Source of the DNA: Massilia sp. Se16.2.3
GTDB taxonomy: Bacteria; Pseudomonadota; Gammaproteobacteria; Burkholderiales; Burkholderiaceae_D
Assembly (NCBI RefSeq): GCF_014171595.1
Contig: NZ_CP050451.1
Location: forward strand, 4,712,001 to 4,776,000
DNA: 64,000 nucleotides
Direction of reading: 5' to 3'
Below are positions 9,521-19,493 of this stretch, piece by piece. The notes under the pieces are model-generated. The model did not search any database, was not told where the DNA came from, and saw only the letters and a list, made by a program, of their open reading frames with translations. Each line of letters opens with the position of its first letter. The first letter of the stretch is position 1. The position numbers and the translations under genes were made by a program.

Positions 9521-9540
9521 TGTCCCCGCCGGCCGGGACA
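9521..9540. other. Small hairpin between the two cyanophycin synthetase genes
   Basis: TGTCCC and GGGACA form six-base arms around a CG-rich loop just after the first synthetase stop, and a similar TGTCCCGG block follows at about 9559. There is no T-run, so it is not a convincing terminator. It could act as an attenuator or mRNA-processing site; this is a guess. Confidence 0.3.
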
Positions 9541-9626
9541 CCAGTGCACACATTGTCCCGGTCCGCCGGGATATCGGCGCCGCCGCTTCCACGGACGGGG
9601 CGGCCCTCATAAAGGAATACAGGTTT

Positions 9627-12212
9627 ATGGAAGTATCTCGCGTAAGGGCCCTGCGCGGCCCTAACCTCTGGAGCCACCACACCTCGGTCGAGGCCATCGT
9701 CGCCTGCACCCCGGACGAGGAATCGATTGCCGCCCTGCCCGGCTTCGAGACGCGCCTGCGTTCGCGCTTTCCCCAGCTCGGCGACCTGCAGCCGCAGGGC
9801 CATGAAGAGGACACCCTCGACCCGGTGCCGCTGGCGGAAGTACTGGAAATCGTCGCCCTGGCCCTGCAGGCCGAAGCCGGCTGCCCCGTCACCTTCAGCC
9901 GCACCACCGCCACCGTCGACAGCGGCATCTACCAGGTCGTGGTCGAATACAGCGAGGAAGCAGTCGGGCGCCTGGCGCTCGAACTGGCCCGGCAACTCAT
10001 CGACGCCGCGCGCAACGATGCGCCTTTCGACCTGCAGGCCGCGCTGGTCCAGTTGCGCGACCTCGACGAAGACGTGCGCCTCGGCCCGTCCACCGGTTCG
10101 ATCGTGCAGGCCGCCGTCGAGCGCGGCATTCCCTACCGCCGCCTGACCGAAGGCAGCCTCGTGATGTTCGGCTGGGGCAGCAAGCAGCGCCGCATCCAGG
10201 CCGCCGAGATCGACGCCACCGGCGCGATTGCCGAAACCATCGCCCGGGACAAGGAATTGACCAAGCGCCTGCTGGACGCCGCCGGCGTGCCCGTGCCGCT
10301 GGGCCGTACCGCCGTCGACCCCGACGACGCCTGGGCCGTGGCCCGGGAGATCGGCCTGCCGGTCGTGGTCAAGCCGAAGGACGGCAACCGGGGCAAGGGC
10401 GTCACCGTCAACATCATGACGAAAGAGCAGATCACGGCCGCCTTCCATTCGGCGTCCGAGTTCCGCGACGATATCCTGGTCGAACGCTACCTGCCGGGCC
10501 ACGACTACCGCCTGCTCGTCATCGGCGACAAGCTGGTGGCCGCCGCGCGCCGCGATCCGCCGAACGTGGTGGGCGACGGGGTGCACACGGTGCGCCAGCT
10601 GGTCGAACAGGTGAACCTGGACCCGCGCCGCGGCAACGGCCACTCGACCTCGCTGACCAAGATCCGCTTCGACGACATCGCCCTGGCCAGCTTGAGCAAA
10701 CAGGGCCTGCAGGCCGACTCCGTGCCCGAGAAGGGCCGCCGCGTCATCCTGCGCAACAACGCCAACCTGTCGACCGGCGGCTCGGCCACCGACGTCACCG
10801 ACGACGTCCATCCGGAAGTGGCGGCGCGCGCAATCGCTGCGGCGCACATGGTGGGCCTGGACATCTGCGGCGTCGACCTCGTCTGCGACAGCGTCCTGAA
10901 ACCCATCGAGGACCAGCACGGCGGCATCGTCGAAGTGAACGCCGCGCCGGGCCTGCGCATGCACCTGTCGCCTTCGTTCGGCAAGAGCCGCGACATCGGC
11001 TCGGCCATCGTCGACATGATGTTCAAGGACGGCGACGACGGCCGTATCCCGGTAGTCGCCGTCACCGGCACCAACGGCAAGACGACCACGGTGCGCCTGA
11101 TCGCCCACCTGTTGACGGCTTCCGGCCTGCGCACCGGCATGACCAACACCGATGGCGTCTACATCGAAGGCCGCCGCATCGACAGCGGCGACTGCAGCGG
11201 CCCGCGCAGCGCGCGCAACGTGCTGCTGCACCCGGACGTGGACGCGGCCGTGTTCGAGACCGCGCGCGGCGGCGGCCTGCTGCGCGAAGGCCTGGCCTTC
11301 GACCGCTGCCAGGTGGCGGTGGTGACCAATATCGGCGCCGGCGACCACCTCGGCCTGAACTACATCACCACGCTGGAAGACCTGGCGGTGCTGAAGCGCG
11401 TGATTGTCCAGAACGTCGTCGAAGGCGGCATGGCGGTGCTGAACGCGGCCGATCCGATCGTTGCCGAAATGGCGGATTACACCCGGGGCGACGTCACTTT
11501 CTTCGCCCAGGATGGCGGCCTGCCGCTCATCGCCATGCACCGTGCCCAGGGCCGGCGCGTGGTCTTCGTCGACAATGGCTTCCTGGTCTGCGCCCGGGGC
11601 AGGCAGGAGACGAGGATCGCCCTGGCGGAAGTGCCGATCACCCGCGGCGGCGTGATCGGGTTCCAGGTCGAGAACGTGATGGCCTCGGTGGCCGCGGCCT
11701 GGGCCGTCGGCCTGGACTGGGACAAGATCCGCCTCGGCCTCAAAACCTTCGTCGGCGAAAGCGACAACGCGCCCGGCCGCTTCAATGTGTTCGATTATCG
11801 GGGCGCCACCCTGATTGCCGACTACGGCCACAATCCGGACGCGATCGCGGCCCTGGTGTCGGCGGTGGAGAACATGCCTGCCAAGCGCCGTCTGGTCGTG
11901 ATCAGCGGCGCCGGCGACCGCCGTGACCAGGACATCACCCAGCAGACCGAGATCCTCGGCAAGTCCTTCGATGACGTGCTGCTCTACCAGGACCAGTGCC
12001 AGCGCGGCCGCCCGGACGGCGAAGTCGTCGCCCTGCTGCGCCAGGGTCTGACCGGCGCCACCCGCACCACCCACATCGAAGAGATCAACGGAGAATTCGT
12101 CGCGATCGACCGCGCGCTCGCGCGCTTGAACGCGGGCGACCTGTGCCTGATCCTGATCGACCAGGTGGACGACGCATTGGCGCATATCGCCAGGCGGGTC
12201 GCGGAAGCATGA
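9627..12212 (+). CDS. cphA: Cyanophycin synthetase
   Basis: 861 residues, the usual length for CphA. It makes multi-L-arginyl-poly-L-aspartate without a ribosome: the ATP-grasp half adds aspartate to the backbone and the Mur-ligase-like half adds arginine to side chains. Domains in order: N-domain (1-160), ATP-grasp (about 220-480, with LPVVVKPKDGNRGKGVTVN, LVERYLPGHDYRLLVIG and GIVEVNAAPGLRMHL) and Mur-like domain (about 485-861) with intact P-loop VTGTNGKTTT and ligase block IADYGHNPDAIAALV. AAAGGA lies about 10 bases before the ATG. It follows the shorter paralogue after 111 bases. A hairpin pair lies immediately downstream. Confidence 0.95.
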   Translation: MEVSRVRALRGPNLWSHHTSVEAIVACTPDEESIAALPGFETRLRSRFPQLGDLQPQGHEEDTLDPVPLAEVLEIVALALQAEAGCPVTFSRTTATVDSGIYQVVVEYSEEAVGRLALELARQLIDAARNDAPFDLQAALVQLRDLDEDVRLGPSTGSIVQAAVERGIPYRRLTEGSLVMFGWGSKQRRIQAAEIDATGAIAETIARDKELTKRLLDAAGVPVPLGRTAVDPDDAWAVAREIGLPVVVKPKDGNRGKGVTVNIMTKEQITAAFHSASEFRDDILVERYLPGHDYRLLVIGDKLVAAARRDPPNVVGDGVHTVRQLVEQVNLDPRRGNGHSTSLTKIRFDDIALASLSKQGLQADSVPEKGRRVILRNNANLSTGGSATDVTDDVHPEVAARAIAAAHMVGLDICGVDLVCDSVLKPIEDQHGGIVEVNAAPGLRMHLSPSFGKSRDIGSAIVDMMFKDGDDGRIPVVAVTGTNGKTTTVRLIAHLLTASGLRTGMTNTDGVYIEGRRIDSGDCSGPRSARNVLLHPDVDAAVFETARGGGLLREGLAFDRCQVAVVTNIGAGDHLGLNYITTLEDLAVLKRVIVQNVVEGGMAVLNAADPIVAEMADYTRGDVTFFAQDGGLPLIAMHRAQGRRVVFVDNGFLVCARGRQETRIALAEVPITRGGVIGFQVENVMASVAAAWAVGLDWDKIRLGLKTFVGESDNAPGRFNVFDYRGATLIADYGHNPDAIAALVSAVENMPAKRRLVVISGAGDRRDQDITQQTEILGKSFDDVLLYQDQCQRGRPDGEVVALLRQGLTGATRTTHIEEINGEFVAIDRALARLNAGDLCLILIDQVDDALAHIARRVAEA

Positions 12213-12214
12213 TT

Positions 12215-12324
12215 CGTAGGGTAGGCGGGTCTCCCGCCTACGCGTTCGACAGCGGCTCGCATATCCGTACCGGTAATTTCTTGCCGTGGTTGAACGCGTA
12301 GGCGGGGAACCCGCCTACCCTACG
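12215..12324. repeat. Inverted pair of CGTAGGGTAGG hairpins
   Basis: 12215-12246 and 12293-12324 are inverted copies with cores GGCGGGTCTCCCGCC and GGCGGGGAACCCGCC, outer edge CGTAGGGTAGG and inner edge ACGCGTT. They are separated by about 46 bases. The pair starts 2 bases after the cphA stop and ends 28 bases before the LysE start. It belongs to the same family as the 4-kb pair but has a different core. Confidence 0.85.
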
Positions 12325-12352
12325 TCCGCATCATTATTCGAATAAGAAAACC

Positions 12353-12976
12353 ATGCTCGCACCCGACCAGTTCCTCGCCTTCCTGCTCGCCGCCATCCTG
12401 CTCACCGCCTCTCCCGGCCCGGACAACCTGATGGTGCTCGGCCTGGGCATGTCGAAGGGACGCCGACCCGGCATGGTGTTCGGACTGGGATGCGCGCTGG
12501 GGTGCCTGAGCCACACGCTGCTGGCCGTGGTCGGCGTCAGCGCGGCGATTGCCGCCAACCCGGCCGCCTTCGACGCGCTGCGCATCGGCGGCGGCGTCTA
12601 TCTGGTGTGGCTCGGCATCGGCGCGCTGCGCAGCCAGGGCGGCGCTACCGCCAGCAAGGACGTTGCCCCGCACTCGCTGCGCAAGCTGTTCATGAAGGGC
12701 CTGCTGGCGAACGCCATCAACCCGAAGGTGGTGCTGTTCTTCCTGTCGCTGCTGCCGCAGTTCGTGGTGCCCGCCAACGGCAACGTGCCGGGCCAGATGC
12801 TGGCGCTGGGCGTGACCTTCACCGTGCAGGCGGCGGTCCTGTTCGGCCTGCTCGGCTATTTCGCGGGCGCCATCGGGGCCTGGCTGGAGCGTCAACCAGG
12901 TGCCGGCAAGTGGCTCGACCGTCTTGCCGGCACCGTGTTCATCGGGCTTGGCGCCAAGCTGATCCTGTCGCGCTGA
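12353..12976 (+). CDS. LysE/RhtB family amino-acid exporter
   Basis: 207 residues with five to six hydrophobic helices. It has the family signature near the N-terminus (LLTASPGPDNLMVLGLGMSKG) and the INPKVVLFFLSLLPQF block in the middle. The family exports amino acids such as lysine, arginine, threonine or homoserine lactones across the inner membrane. The exact substrate is unknown; closeness to cyanophycin genes makes a basic amino acid tempting, but that is inference. It ends in an Arg (LILSR). Confidence 0.85.
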   Translation: MLAPDQFLAFLLAAILLTASPGPDNLMVLGLGMSKGRRPGMVFGLGCALGCLSHTLLAVVGVSAAIAANPAAFDALRIGGGVYLVWLGIGALRSQGGATASKDVAPHSLRKLFMKGLLANAINPKVVLFFLSLLPQFVVPANGNVPGQMLALGVTFTVQAAVLFGLLGYFAGAIGAWLERQPGAGKWLDRLAGTVFIGLGAKLILSR

Positions 12977-13006
12977 GCACCTGGCCCGGCTGCCGCCATG
13001 GACGAT

Positions 13007-13661
13007 TTACGCGGCCGCGCGCCTGCGCCGTGCCGCGCCGATCCCGCACAGGCCCGGGCCCAGCATCGCGAGCGTCGCCGGCTCCGGCACCTGGACGGCG
13101 CCGTTGGCGTCGGGCGTAATCGCCACGCGGGCACGGAAGTATTCGAGCGGATCGCTCGGGAAGAAATCCTGCATGTACAGGGTCCAGCTGCCGTACATTT
13201 CCATCCCGTCGAAGGCCGACAGCGCCTGCTCGGGCCGGAACACGCCGGCGCTGATGCGAGGACCTGGGCGGTTTGCCGCTTCATCGTCGAAGCTCACGCC
13301 AACGCGGCCGGCGCCGCTGCCCGCCCGGACCTTCGTTGTAGGTACCGTAGGCACGGACCAGGTCGACGCGCCGGCCGTCCGGCGCAATCAATGCGAACGA
13401 GAACTCGTCCTCATACGGAATGCCGCGTCCGATGCAGCGGCTGCCGTCCGCGCCGATCGGCGGGTCGTCGCATTTCGAAAATTCAAGGTAGATGTTCAGG
13501 TCGGAAATAATGCCGCGCGCATTGACCCGGAGCTGACGGGTCGCTTCACTGCCATCGACGAGCGCGTATCGGGAGTTGGTGCCGATAACGGTGGCCGAAG
13601 CGGAGGCGCAAAACAGGAAGGTCGCGATGGCGGGGGCGAGACGTCGGGCAGCGTGGCGCAT
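13007..13661 (-). CDS. PEP-CTERM sorting domain protein, frame broken
   Basis: About 217 residues after correction. It has an N-terminal signal peptide (RLAPAIATFLFCASASA) and ends with the PEP-CTERM sorting signal: VPEPATLAML, a short hydrophobic helix and ARRRRAAA. Such proteins are exported and processed by an exosortase, usually in exopolysaccharide-producing bacteria. The body is a beta-rich secreted domain (EFSFALIAPDGRRVDLVRAY, GSWTLYMQDFFPSDPLEYF) resembling proprotein-convertase P-type jelly rolls. The frame breaks at a CCC run near 13320-13322; removing one base joins the halves as GPGGSGAG. AAGGAG lies before the ATG at 13661. Confidence 0.8.
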
Positions 13662-13783
13662 GGGCTCTCCTTATTGTTGGAATAAACCATGAAGCAAGTT
13701 TCGCGCCGCATTCGGAATCTGCGCGATATCAAGCGCTTGGCAAGCCGCCAGCAAAGGCCAGCGCGGCGCCTGTAAAGCATATC

Positions 13784-13810
13784 GACAAGGCACGGCCGGC
13801 GCGCCTTGTC
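13784..13810 (-). other. Stem-loop downstream of the CheB-CheR kinase gene
   Basis: GACAAGGC and GCCTTGTC are perfect 8-base arms around an 11-base GC-rich loop, 20 bases past the stop of the large chemotaxis kinase gene. There is no T-run on the minus strand, so it is at best a weak terminator. Confidence 0.4.
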
Positions 13811-13830
13811 TTCGCTACGCCCTGCCGCGT

Positions 13831-16800
13831 TCAGTCCTGCCCGGCGCCGGCCACGCGCCGCGGCAGCAGTTCATGGATGATCGCGTGCAAGCCGTCGATC
13901 GACACCGGTTTGCCGAGGTGGGCCGAAAAGCCGGCACTGCGCGCCTGGGCGATATCGATGTCGCGCTGCATGCCGCTGACGGCGATCGCCGGCAGTGCCG
14001 CTAGTTTCGGATCCTCGCGCACGCGGCGCAGCAATTCGTAGCCATCCATTTCCGGCATCGAGATATCCGAGATCAGGAGATCGACCGGTTCGTGTTCGAG
14101 AATCTCGAGCGCCTCGCGCGCGCCGGTGGCTTCGAACACGGTCGCGCCGCCCATCTCGAGCAGGGACTTGAAGACCATCAGCATCTCTTCCATGTCGTCG
14201 ACGGCCAGGATGCGCAGCCCGGCCATGGTGTCATGGATGTCGCCTGTGGACTCGTCCTGGGGAATCGCGCGGCCGTCGAGCAGCGGTAGCCAGAAGCTGA
14301 AACGGGAACCTTTGCCCACGCCTTCGGAGTAGGCCTCGACCCGTCCGCCGTGCAGCGCCACGATCTCGCGCACCAGCGCCAGGCCGATACCCAGGCCGCC
14401 CTTCGAGCGCGTCGTCACCGAGGTGCTCTGGCCATACATGTCGAACACGTGCGGCAGGAAAGTCGGTGCGATGCCCTGGCCGTTGTCGACCACGTCGACG
14501 CGGGCGTGCCCGTCGTCGCGCCCGATGCGCACTTCGATGCGCCCGCCGGCCGGCGTGAATTTCACCGCGTTGCTCAGCAGGTTCATCATCACCTGTTCGA
14601 TGCGCACCATGTCGGCCAGCACATAGGCATCGTCGGCATCGTTGACGACGTCGATGCTGACGTCGCGCGTGGACGGGTCGGCACGCTGGACCTCGGCGAT
14701 GCCCTGCAGCATCGGGCCCAGCGCCGCCGGGGCCATCGCCAGCGACAGCTTGCCGGTGCGTACCCGCGACATGTCCATCAGGTCGTCGATGATTTTCGCC
14801 TGGCTGATCACCGCGTTGCGGATCGTGCTGGCGGCGCGCGTGAAGACCGGGGACTTGCGGATCTCCGGCATGCGCGCCAGCAGTTCGACGTTGATGTTGA
14901 TCATGTTCAGCGGATGGCGCAGCTCGTGCGACATCACCGACAGGAACTCGTCCTTGAGGGCGACCGCGTTCTGCACTTCCGACTCGCGCGCCGTGGCGTC
15001 GCGCGCGATCTTCACGTAGCCATGGAATTCGCCATTGCGCAGCGGTGTCGTCACGCCGCTGCAGTAGACGCGCTTGCCGTCCCTGCGCATGTGCCAGCGC
15101 TCGTCCCGGCGCGACCCTCGGCGCGGGCGCGCCGCAATTCGTCGACCGGCACGCCGGCGACCACGTCTTCCGGCGCGAACAGGCGCACCGTGCTTTGCCC
15201 CTCCATCTCCTGGAAGTTCCAGCCGAACAGGCGCGTGGCGCCGTTGTTCCAGCTGGTGACGAGTCCCTCCTCATCGAGGGTGATGATGGCATAGTCGTCG
15301 GTGCTCTCGGCAACCATGCGCATGCGCGCCTCGCTGGCGCGTGCCTGCTCCTCGGCCTGGCGCCGCGCCGTGATGTCGAAGAAGGTCATCACCGCGCCTT
15401 CGATGCGGTCTTCGTTGGTACGGTAGGGCAGCAGGCGCACGATATAGCAGCGCCCCTCGGTGCTGCGCACCTCGCGCTCGACCAGGCGCAGCGTCTCGAA
15501 GGTGGCGCTGACGTCCTCGGCCAGTCGGTCGTAGTCGAGGCGGTGCGTCAGGTCGAGCAGGGAGCGGCCGATGTCGGTGGAAATGATCGAGAACAGGTCG
15601 GCCGCGCGCGGCGTGAAGCGCTTGATGCGCAGGCCGCTGTCGACGAAAATCGTGGCGATGTCGGTGGAGGCGATCAGGTTGTTCAGGTCGTCGTTGGCCT
15701 TGCCGGTTTCTTCGACCTTCACCTTCAGTTCATAGTTGACGGTGACAAGCTCCTCGTTGACCGATTGCAGCTCTTCCTTGCTCGTTTCCAGCTCCTCGGT
15801 GGCCGAACGCAGCTCTTCGTTAATTGCCTGCAGTTCCTCGTTCGATGCGCGCAATTCCTCGGTCGAGATTTCCGAATTCTCTATCGTTTCCTGCAACTGC
15901 TCGCGCTTGCGCTGCAGTTCCGCTTCGAGCTGGGACAGCACCACGTCGTGGCTGCCATACGTGGTCGACACGGCGGTGCGTTCGGCCGCCGGTTCGGCGC
16001 GCTTGAACAGCACCAGCAGGAAGTCGGTGTCGGCCTCCTCGTCACGGAAGGGCCGCACCGTCATGGCGACGGTGCCAAGCTCGGGTTTCTCATGCAATTC
16101 GATCGGCCGGCAATCGACGTTGTTGCCATTCTGCGAGGCCTGGTACATCGCCGAGCGCAGTTCCAGGCGCAGTTCCGGCAGCACCAGGGTCAGCAGGCTG
16201 CGCGAGGGCTCGCCGCCGGCAAGGCGCAGGAACTGCCCCGCCTGCTCCGACATGTGCACGATATTGCCTTCGGCGTCGACGATGGCCGACGGCGGCGCGC
16301 ACTGGGCCAGCGCGCGCTGGTGCAGCTCGGCATAGGAATACTGGCGCTTGCCCGTGGTCTTGGAACGGACCGTCTCGACCGGGCGCGCACCGGCCGCAGC
16401 CGAGCTCGAGGGCTGGTAGCTCACGGTGCGCATGCCGCCGCGGGCGCGGTAGATCCGGTTCTTCTTGTCTACCGGAACGAAATATTCGGACACCGACTCG
16501 GCCGACTCGGAACTGCCGAGGAAGAGGTAGCCCCCGGGTTTCAGCGCGAAATGGAAGATCTGCAGTACGCGGGTCTGGACTTCGCGGTTCAGGTAGATCA
16601 GCAGGTTGCGGCAGGAAATCAGGTCGAGCCGGGAAAACGGCGGATCGCGCAGCAGGTTGTGGGAAGCGAACAGGATATGGTCGCGCAGCGACTTGCGGAT
16701 GCGGTAGCGGTCTTCTTCCTTGGTGAAGTACTGGCGCAGGCGCGCCGGCGCCACGTCGGTAATGATCGCGGAGGAGAAGGACCCCGAGCGCGCGCTGGCG

Positions 16801-17945
16801 ATGGCGCGATCGTCGATGTCCGATGCGAACACCTGGTAGCTCGGCGGATGGTCGGACTGCGCGGCCTGGTCGGCCAGCAGCATCGCCAGCGAATAGGCTT
16901 CCTCGCCGGTGGCGCAGGCCGCCGTCCAGACACGCACCTCGTCGCTAGGGCCCTTGTCCTTGAACAGTTCCGGAATGATCTCGCGCTCGACCGCCTCGAA
17001 GGCCTCGCGGTCGCGGAAGAAATTGGTCACGCCGATCAGCATGTCGGCCAGCAGGGCCTTGTGCTCGGCGGCGTCGGAGGCGAGCAGGTCACGGTATTCG
17101 GGCAGTGTGCGCATGCCGCGCACCTGCATGCGGCGCTCGACACGGCGCAGCACGGTAGCGCGCTTGTAATGGCGAAAATCGTGGCCGGTATTGTTCAGCA
17201 GCCCGGCAAGGATGTCGCGCAGGGCGTGCTCGGCGTCGGCGGTATCGACCGGGCTGGTCGTCAGCGCGAGCGGCGCGTCGCCATCGTCCACCGGCGGCAG
17301 CTCGATGCTGCGGGCATTGTTCCACAGGTCGATCAGCCTTTGCGGCATCTCGATTACGGGCAGCACGAAATCGACGGCGCCGGTGAGAATGGCCGCGGCC
17401 GGCATGCCTTCGTGTTCCGCGTCAATCGGCGCCTGCACGATCGTGACGCCGCCCTGCTCCTTGACCCGCGCCAGGCCGACCGCCCCATCGGCACCGGTAC
17501 CGGACAAGACGATCGCCACCGCGCGCTCGCGGTGCACTTCGGCCAGGGTACGGAAGAACATGTCGATGGCGATATGCTTGCCGCGCGGCCGGTCGAGCTG
17601 GTCGACCACCAGCAAGCCGTCCATCATCGACATCTGCTGGTTGGGAGCAATCACGTACACGTGGCCACGCTCGATGTGGACGCGCGAACTGACTTGAATG
17701 ACAGGCATGCGGGTGGCACGCTGCAGGATCGCCGCCGCCGAGCTCGGATGCCTGGGCGAGAGGTGCAGGATCACCACGAAGGCCATGTCGTTTACTGCTG
17801 GCATGTTTTCGAACAGCTGCACCAGTGCAGGCAGACCGCCGGCGGAGGCACCGATGCCGACTACCGGAAAATCGAGGTTGCTGCGCACGACCCCGGGGTG
17901 GGTGGGCGTGCTGGGCGCGTTAGTGGAATCGTACATCGTAGCCAT
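13831..17945 (-). CDS. CheB-CheR-PAS-histidine kinase-receiver hybrid protein, frame broken
   Basis: About 1371 residues. Order: CheB methylesterase (about 25-215; GIGASAGG, LSGTGADGAVG), CheR methyltransferase (about 235-500; RVWTAACATGEEAYSLAML), a long coiled coil of repeated ELRASNEELQ-type heptads (about 670-755), two PAS domains (about 757-860 and 877-985), a histidine kinase (H-box FLSVMSHELRHPLN near 1000; ATPase LLSNAVKFTPAGG and VDNGQGI), and a C-terminal receiver (acceptor Asp in LLISDISMPEMDG). It combines receptor-modification activities with two-component signalling; the input signal is unknown. One base is missing near 15109 between PAS 2 and the kinase; restoring it gives RARDERWHMRRDGKRVYCSG. 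No transmembrane segment is seen, so it is cytoplasmic. Confidence 0.9.
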
Positions 17946-18042
17946 CGAGGAAAAGGATACGCAAGTCTAAACGATCCGCCATCGCACAGGGAAAAGTTAT
18001 GAACATAATTAACACATTATCCCGTACGCATGCCCCCACTCG

Positions 18043-18420
18043 TCAGCTTCCGAAGTAGCGCAGGTCGAAGTCGAGTACCCACTGGATCTTGGACGTGGAC
18101 AGCGGCTCGGCCACCGTCGCGTCGCATTGCGCCTGCCACGCTTCGTTGGCGGCCGGAGCGCCGGGGGGCTCGATGCCGACAATAGCGGCGCCCGGCGCCA
18201 GCGCCCGCAGCTTCTGCACATAGCCGCTCGCCTCGCCCTCCGCGCTGCCGGACATGGCGGTGAAGATGACGTCAAAACGCACTGTGCCGAGCAACTTCAG
18301 CGCCGCTTGCCGGGTGACGGTCACGGCGATGTGGCCCATGCTCCCCAGCAAACTGCGGATGTCGGCGGGGGTGTGGTCCGATGAATGGATCACCAGGATC
18401 GTTTTTCGTTGAGTTGCCAT
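18043..18420 (-). CDS. Degenerate receiver-domain protein
   Basis: 125 residues with a CheY-like layout (KTILVIHSSDHTPADIRSLL, FDVIFTAMSGSAEG, LRALAPGAAIVGIEPPG). The key acidic residues are absent: the N-terminal Asp pair is replaced by HSSD, and the phosphoacceptor position has Ala (IFTAM where IxTDM is normal). It is therefore probably a phosphorylation-independent pseudo-receiver. It lies upstream of, and in the same direction as, the large CheB-CheR kinase gene, which suggests a partner role in that pathway (inference). Confidence 0.6.
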   Translation of the reverse strand: MATQRKTILVIHSSDHTPADIRSLLGSMGHIAVTVTRQAALKLLGTVRFDVIFTAMSGSAEGEASGYVQKLRALAPGAAIVGIEPPGAPAANEAWQAQCDATVAEPLSTSKIQWVLDFDLRYFGS

Positions 18421-18480
18421 GCTACTTGGGTTACGTCGTTCAGCGATAAATCAAGACCAGCTCCCTATTTTATTTTCGTG

Positions 18481-18498
18481 CCGTTCCTTTTGGAACGG
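18481..18498. promoter_or_regulatory. Perfect hairpin in the divergent region upstream of the response regulator
   Basis: CCGTTCC-TTTT-GGAACGG, a perfect 7-bp stem, sits in the otherwise AT-rich gap 18421-18623 between the divergent pseudo-receiver and response-regulator genes. It could be an operator or an mRNA leader structure; nothing in the sequence decides. Confidence 0.35.
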
Positions 18499-18623
18499 TT
18501 TCGGACCGGCAAAAAGACCGGCTTGGATGGGCGAGCGACCGCGCGGGCAATCGTTCGCTGCGGATTCACCGTTTGCTTCATACTGAAGCCTGTTCCGTAC
18601 CCGAACAGGAAAGGCGGGTTGGT

Positions 18624-19100
18624 ATGCAATCGATCGGGAAAATTGCAATGCAGGCTACACTGAATGTCGACTGGTCTTTTTCCAGCATGACGAAGCCACG
18701 CGCCATGCCCGCGCATGGCGAGCGAGAGAACGAACACGCCCAGTCCGGCAGCCTGGTCCGCAAGGTGATGGTGGTCGACGACGAGGAAGACCTGGCCAAC
18801 CTAGCCGAGGCCTTGCTCAGCAGCGAGGGGCTGGAGGTCATGGTCGCCAACTCGGCCAGGGACGCGCTGGACCTGCTCGGGCAACACGACGACATCGACG
18901 CCATCTTCTCCGACGTGATGATGCCTGGCATGACGGGGCTGCAGCTGGCCGACGCCGTGAGCGATATGTATCCGCGCATTAAAGTGGTGCTCACTTCCGG
19001 CTACACGCTGCCGGCCCTGCTGGCCGACCGCAAGCGCCAATACCTGTTCACGCCCAAGCCCTACCGGCTGGAGACGATCATGAAGCTGCTGCGCAGTTAA
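18624..19100 (+). CDS. Response regulator (single receiver domain)
   Basis: About 158 residues. A complete receiver domain occupies the C-terminal 120: acidic pair VMVVDDEEDLA, acceptor Asp in AIFSDVMMPGMTG, Thr/Ser in VVLTSGY, and Lys in LFTPKPYR. There is no output domain, so it probably works by protein contact. The 45-residue N-terminal extension is unusual and its start is uncertain: the ATG at 18624 has AGGAAAGG upstream, but later in-frame ATGs at 18687 and 18708 are possible. Its neighbours are the hybrid chemotaxis kinase and the pseudo-receiver. Confidence 0.8.
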   Translation: MQSIGKIAMQATLNVDWSFSSMTKPRAMPAHGERENEHAQSGSLVRKVMVVDDEEDLANLAEALLSSEGLEVMVANSARDALDLLGQHDDIDAIFSDVMMPGMTGLQLADAVSDMYPRIKVVLTSGYTLPALLADRKRQYLFTPKPYRLETIMKLLRS

Positions 19101-19159
19101 AGGACAAAGGGCCCTGAGCTGGGGCCCGCACCATTTTCAACACACTTGGGGGAAGCACC

Positions 19160-19375
19160 ATGCGACACATCCAGCTCGAACGACGCAACGACCTGCACCG
19201 CGAACACCTTGTCGATGTCGGCCTCATGCTCAAGAATGCCCACGGCGCCGACTTCGCGCGCGACTACCTCGAGGAAGCCGAGGTTCCCGAATCCCTGATC
19301 AGGCGAGTGCTCACGGTGTCGAAGATGCGCGCATCGGACGCGGTGACGCCGAGCGGCTTCGACGATTTCATCTGA
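19160..19375 (+). CDS. Small hypothetical protein
   Basis: 71 residues, starting MRHIQLERRNDLHREHLVDV after a GGGGGAAG ribosome site. It is charged and mostly helical by composition, with no signal peptide or membrane segment. I do not recognise a family. It follows the response regulator after 59 bases, with a weak GGGCCC-GGGCCC hairpin between, and may share its transcript. Confidence 0.6.
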   Translation: MRHIQLERRNDLHREHLVDVGLMLKNAHGADFARDYLEEAEVPESLIRRVLTVSKMRASDAVTPSGFDDFI

Positions 19376-19493
19376 TGTCGGCCCCACTGCCACCCGTCTT
19401 GCATAAAATGCATTGTTGATCTTGCCACCTTTACTGGATGGATATACAGTTGTGCGCTCTATCCGCACGACACATCCATCCAGGGAGGATCAC

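Noticed and set aside
8028..12185. A 1385-codon open frame on the minus strand across both cyanophycin synthetases
   Set aside because: It is rich in His, Asp, Gln and Arg, has no domain, and mirrors two clear synthetase genes; GC-rich genes commonly leave such antisense frames open.
15045..18002. A 985-codon plus-strand frame
   Set aside because: Antisense to the CheB-CheR hybrid gene, whose motifs are unmistakable.
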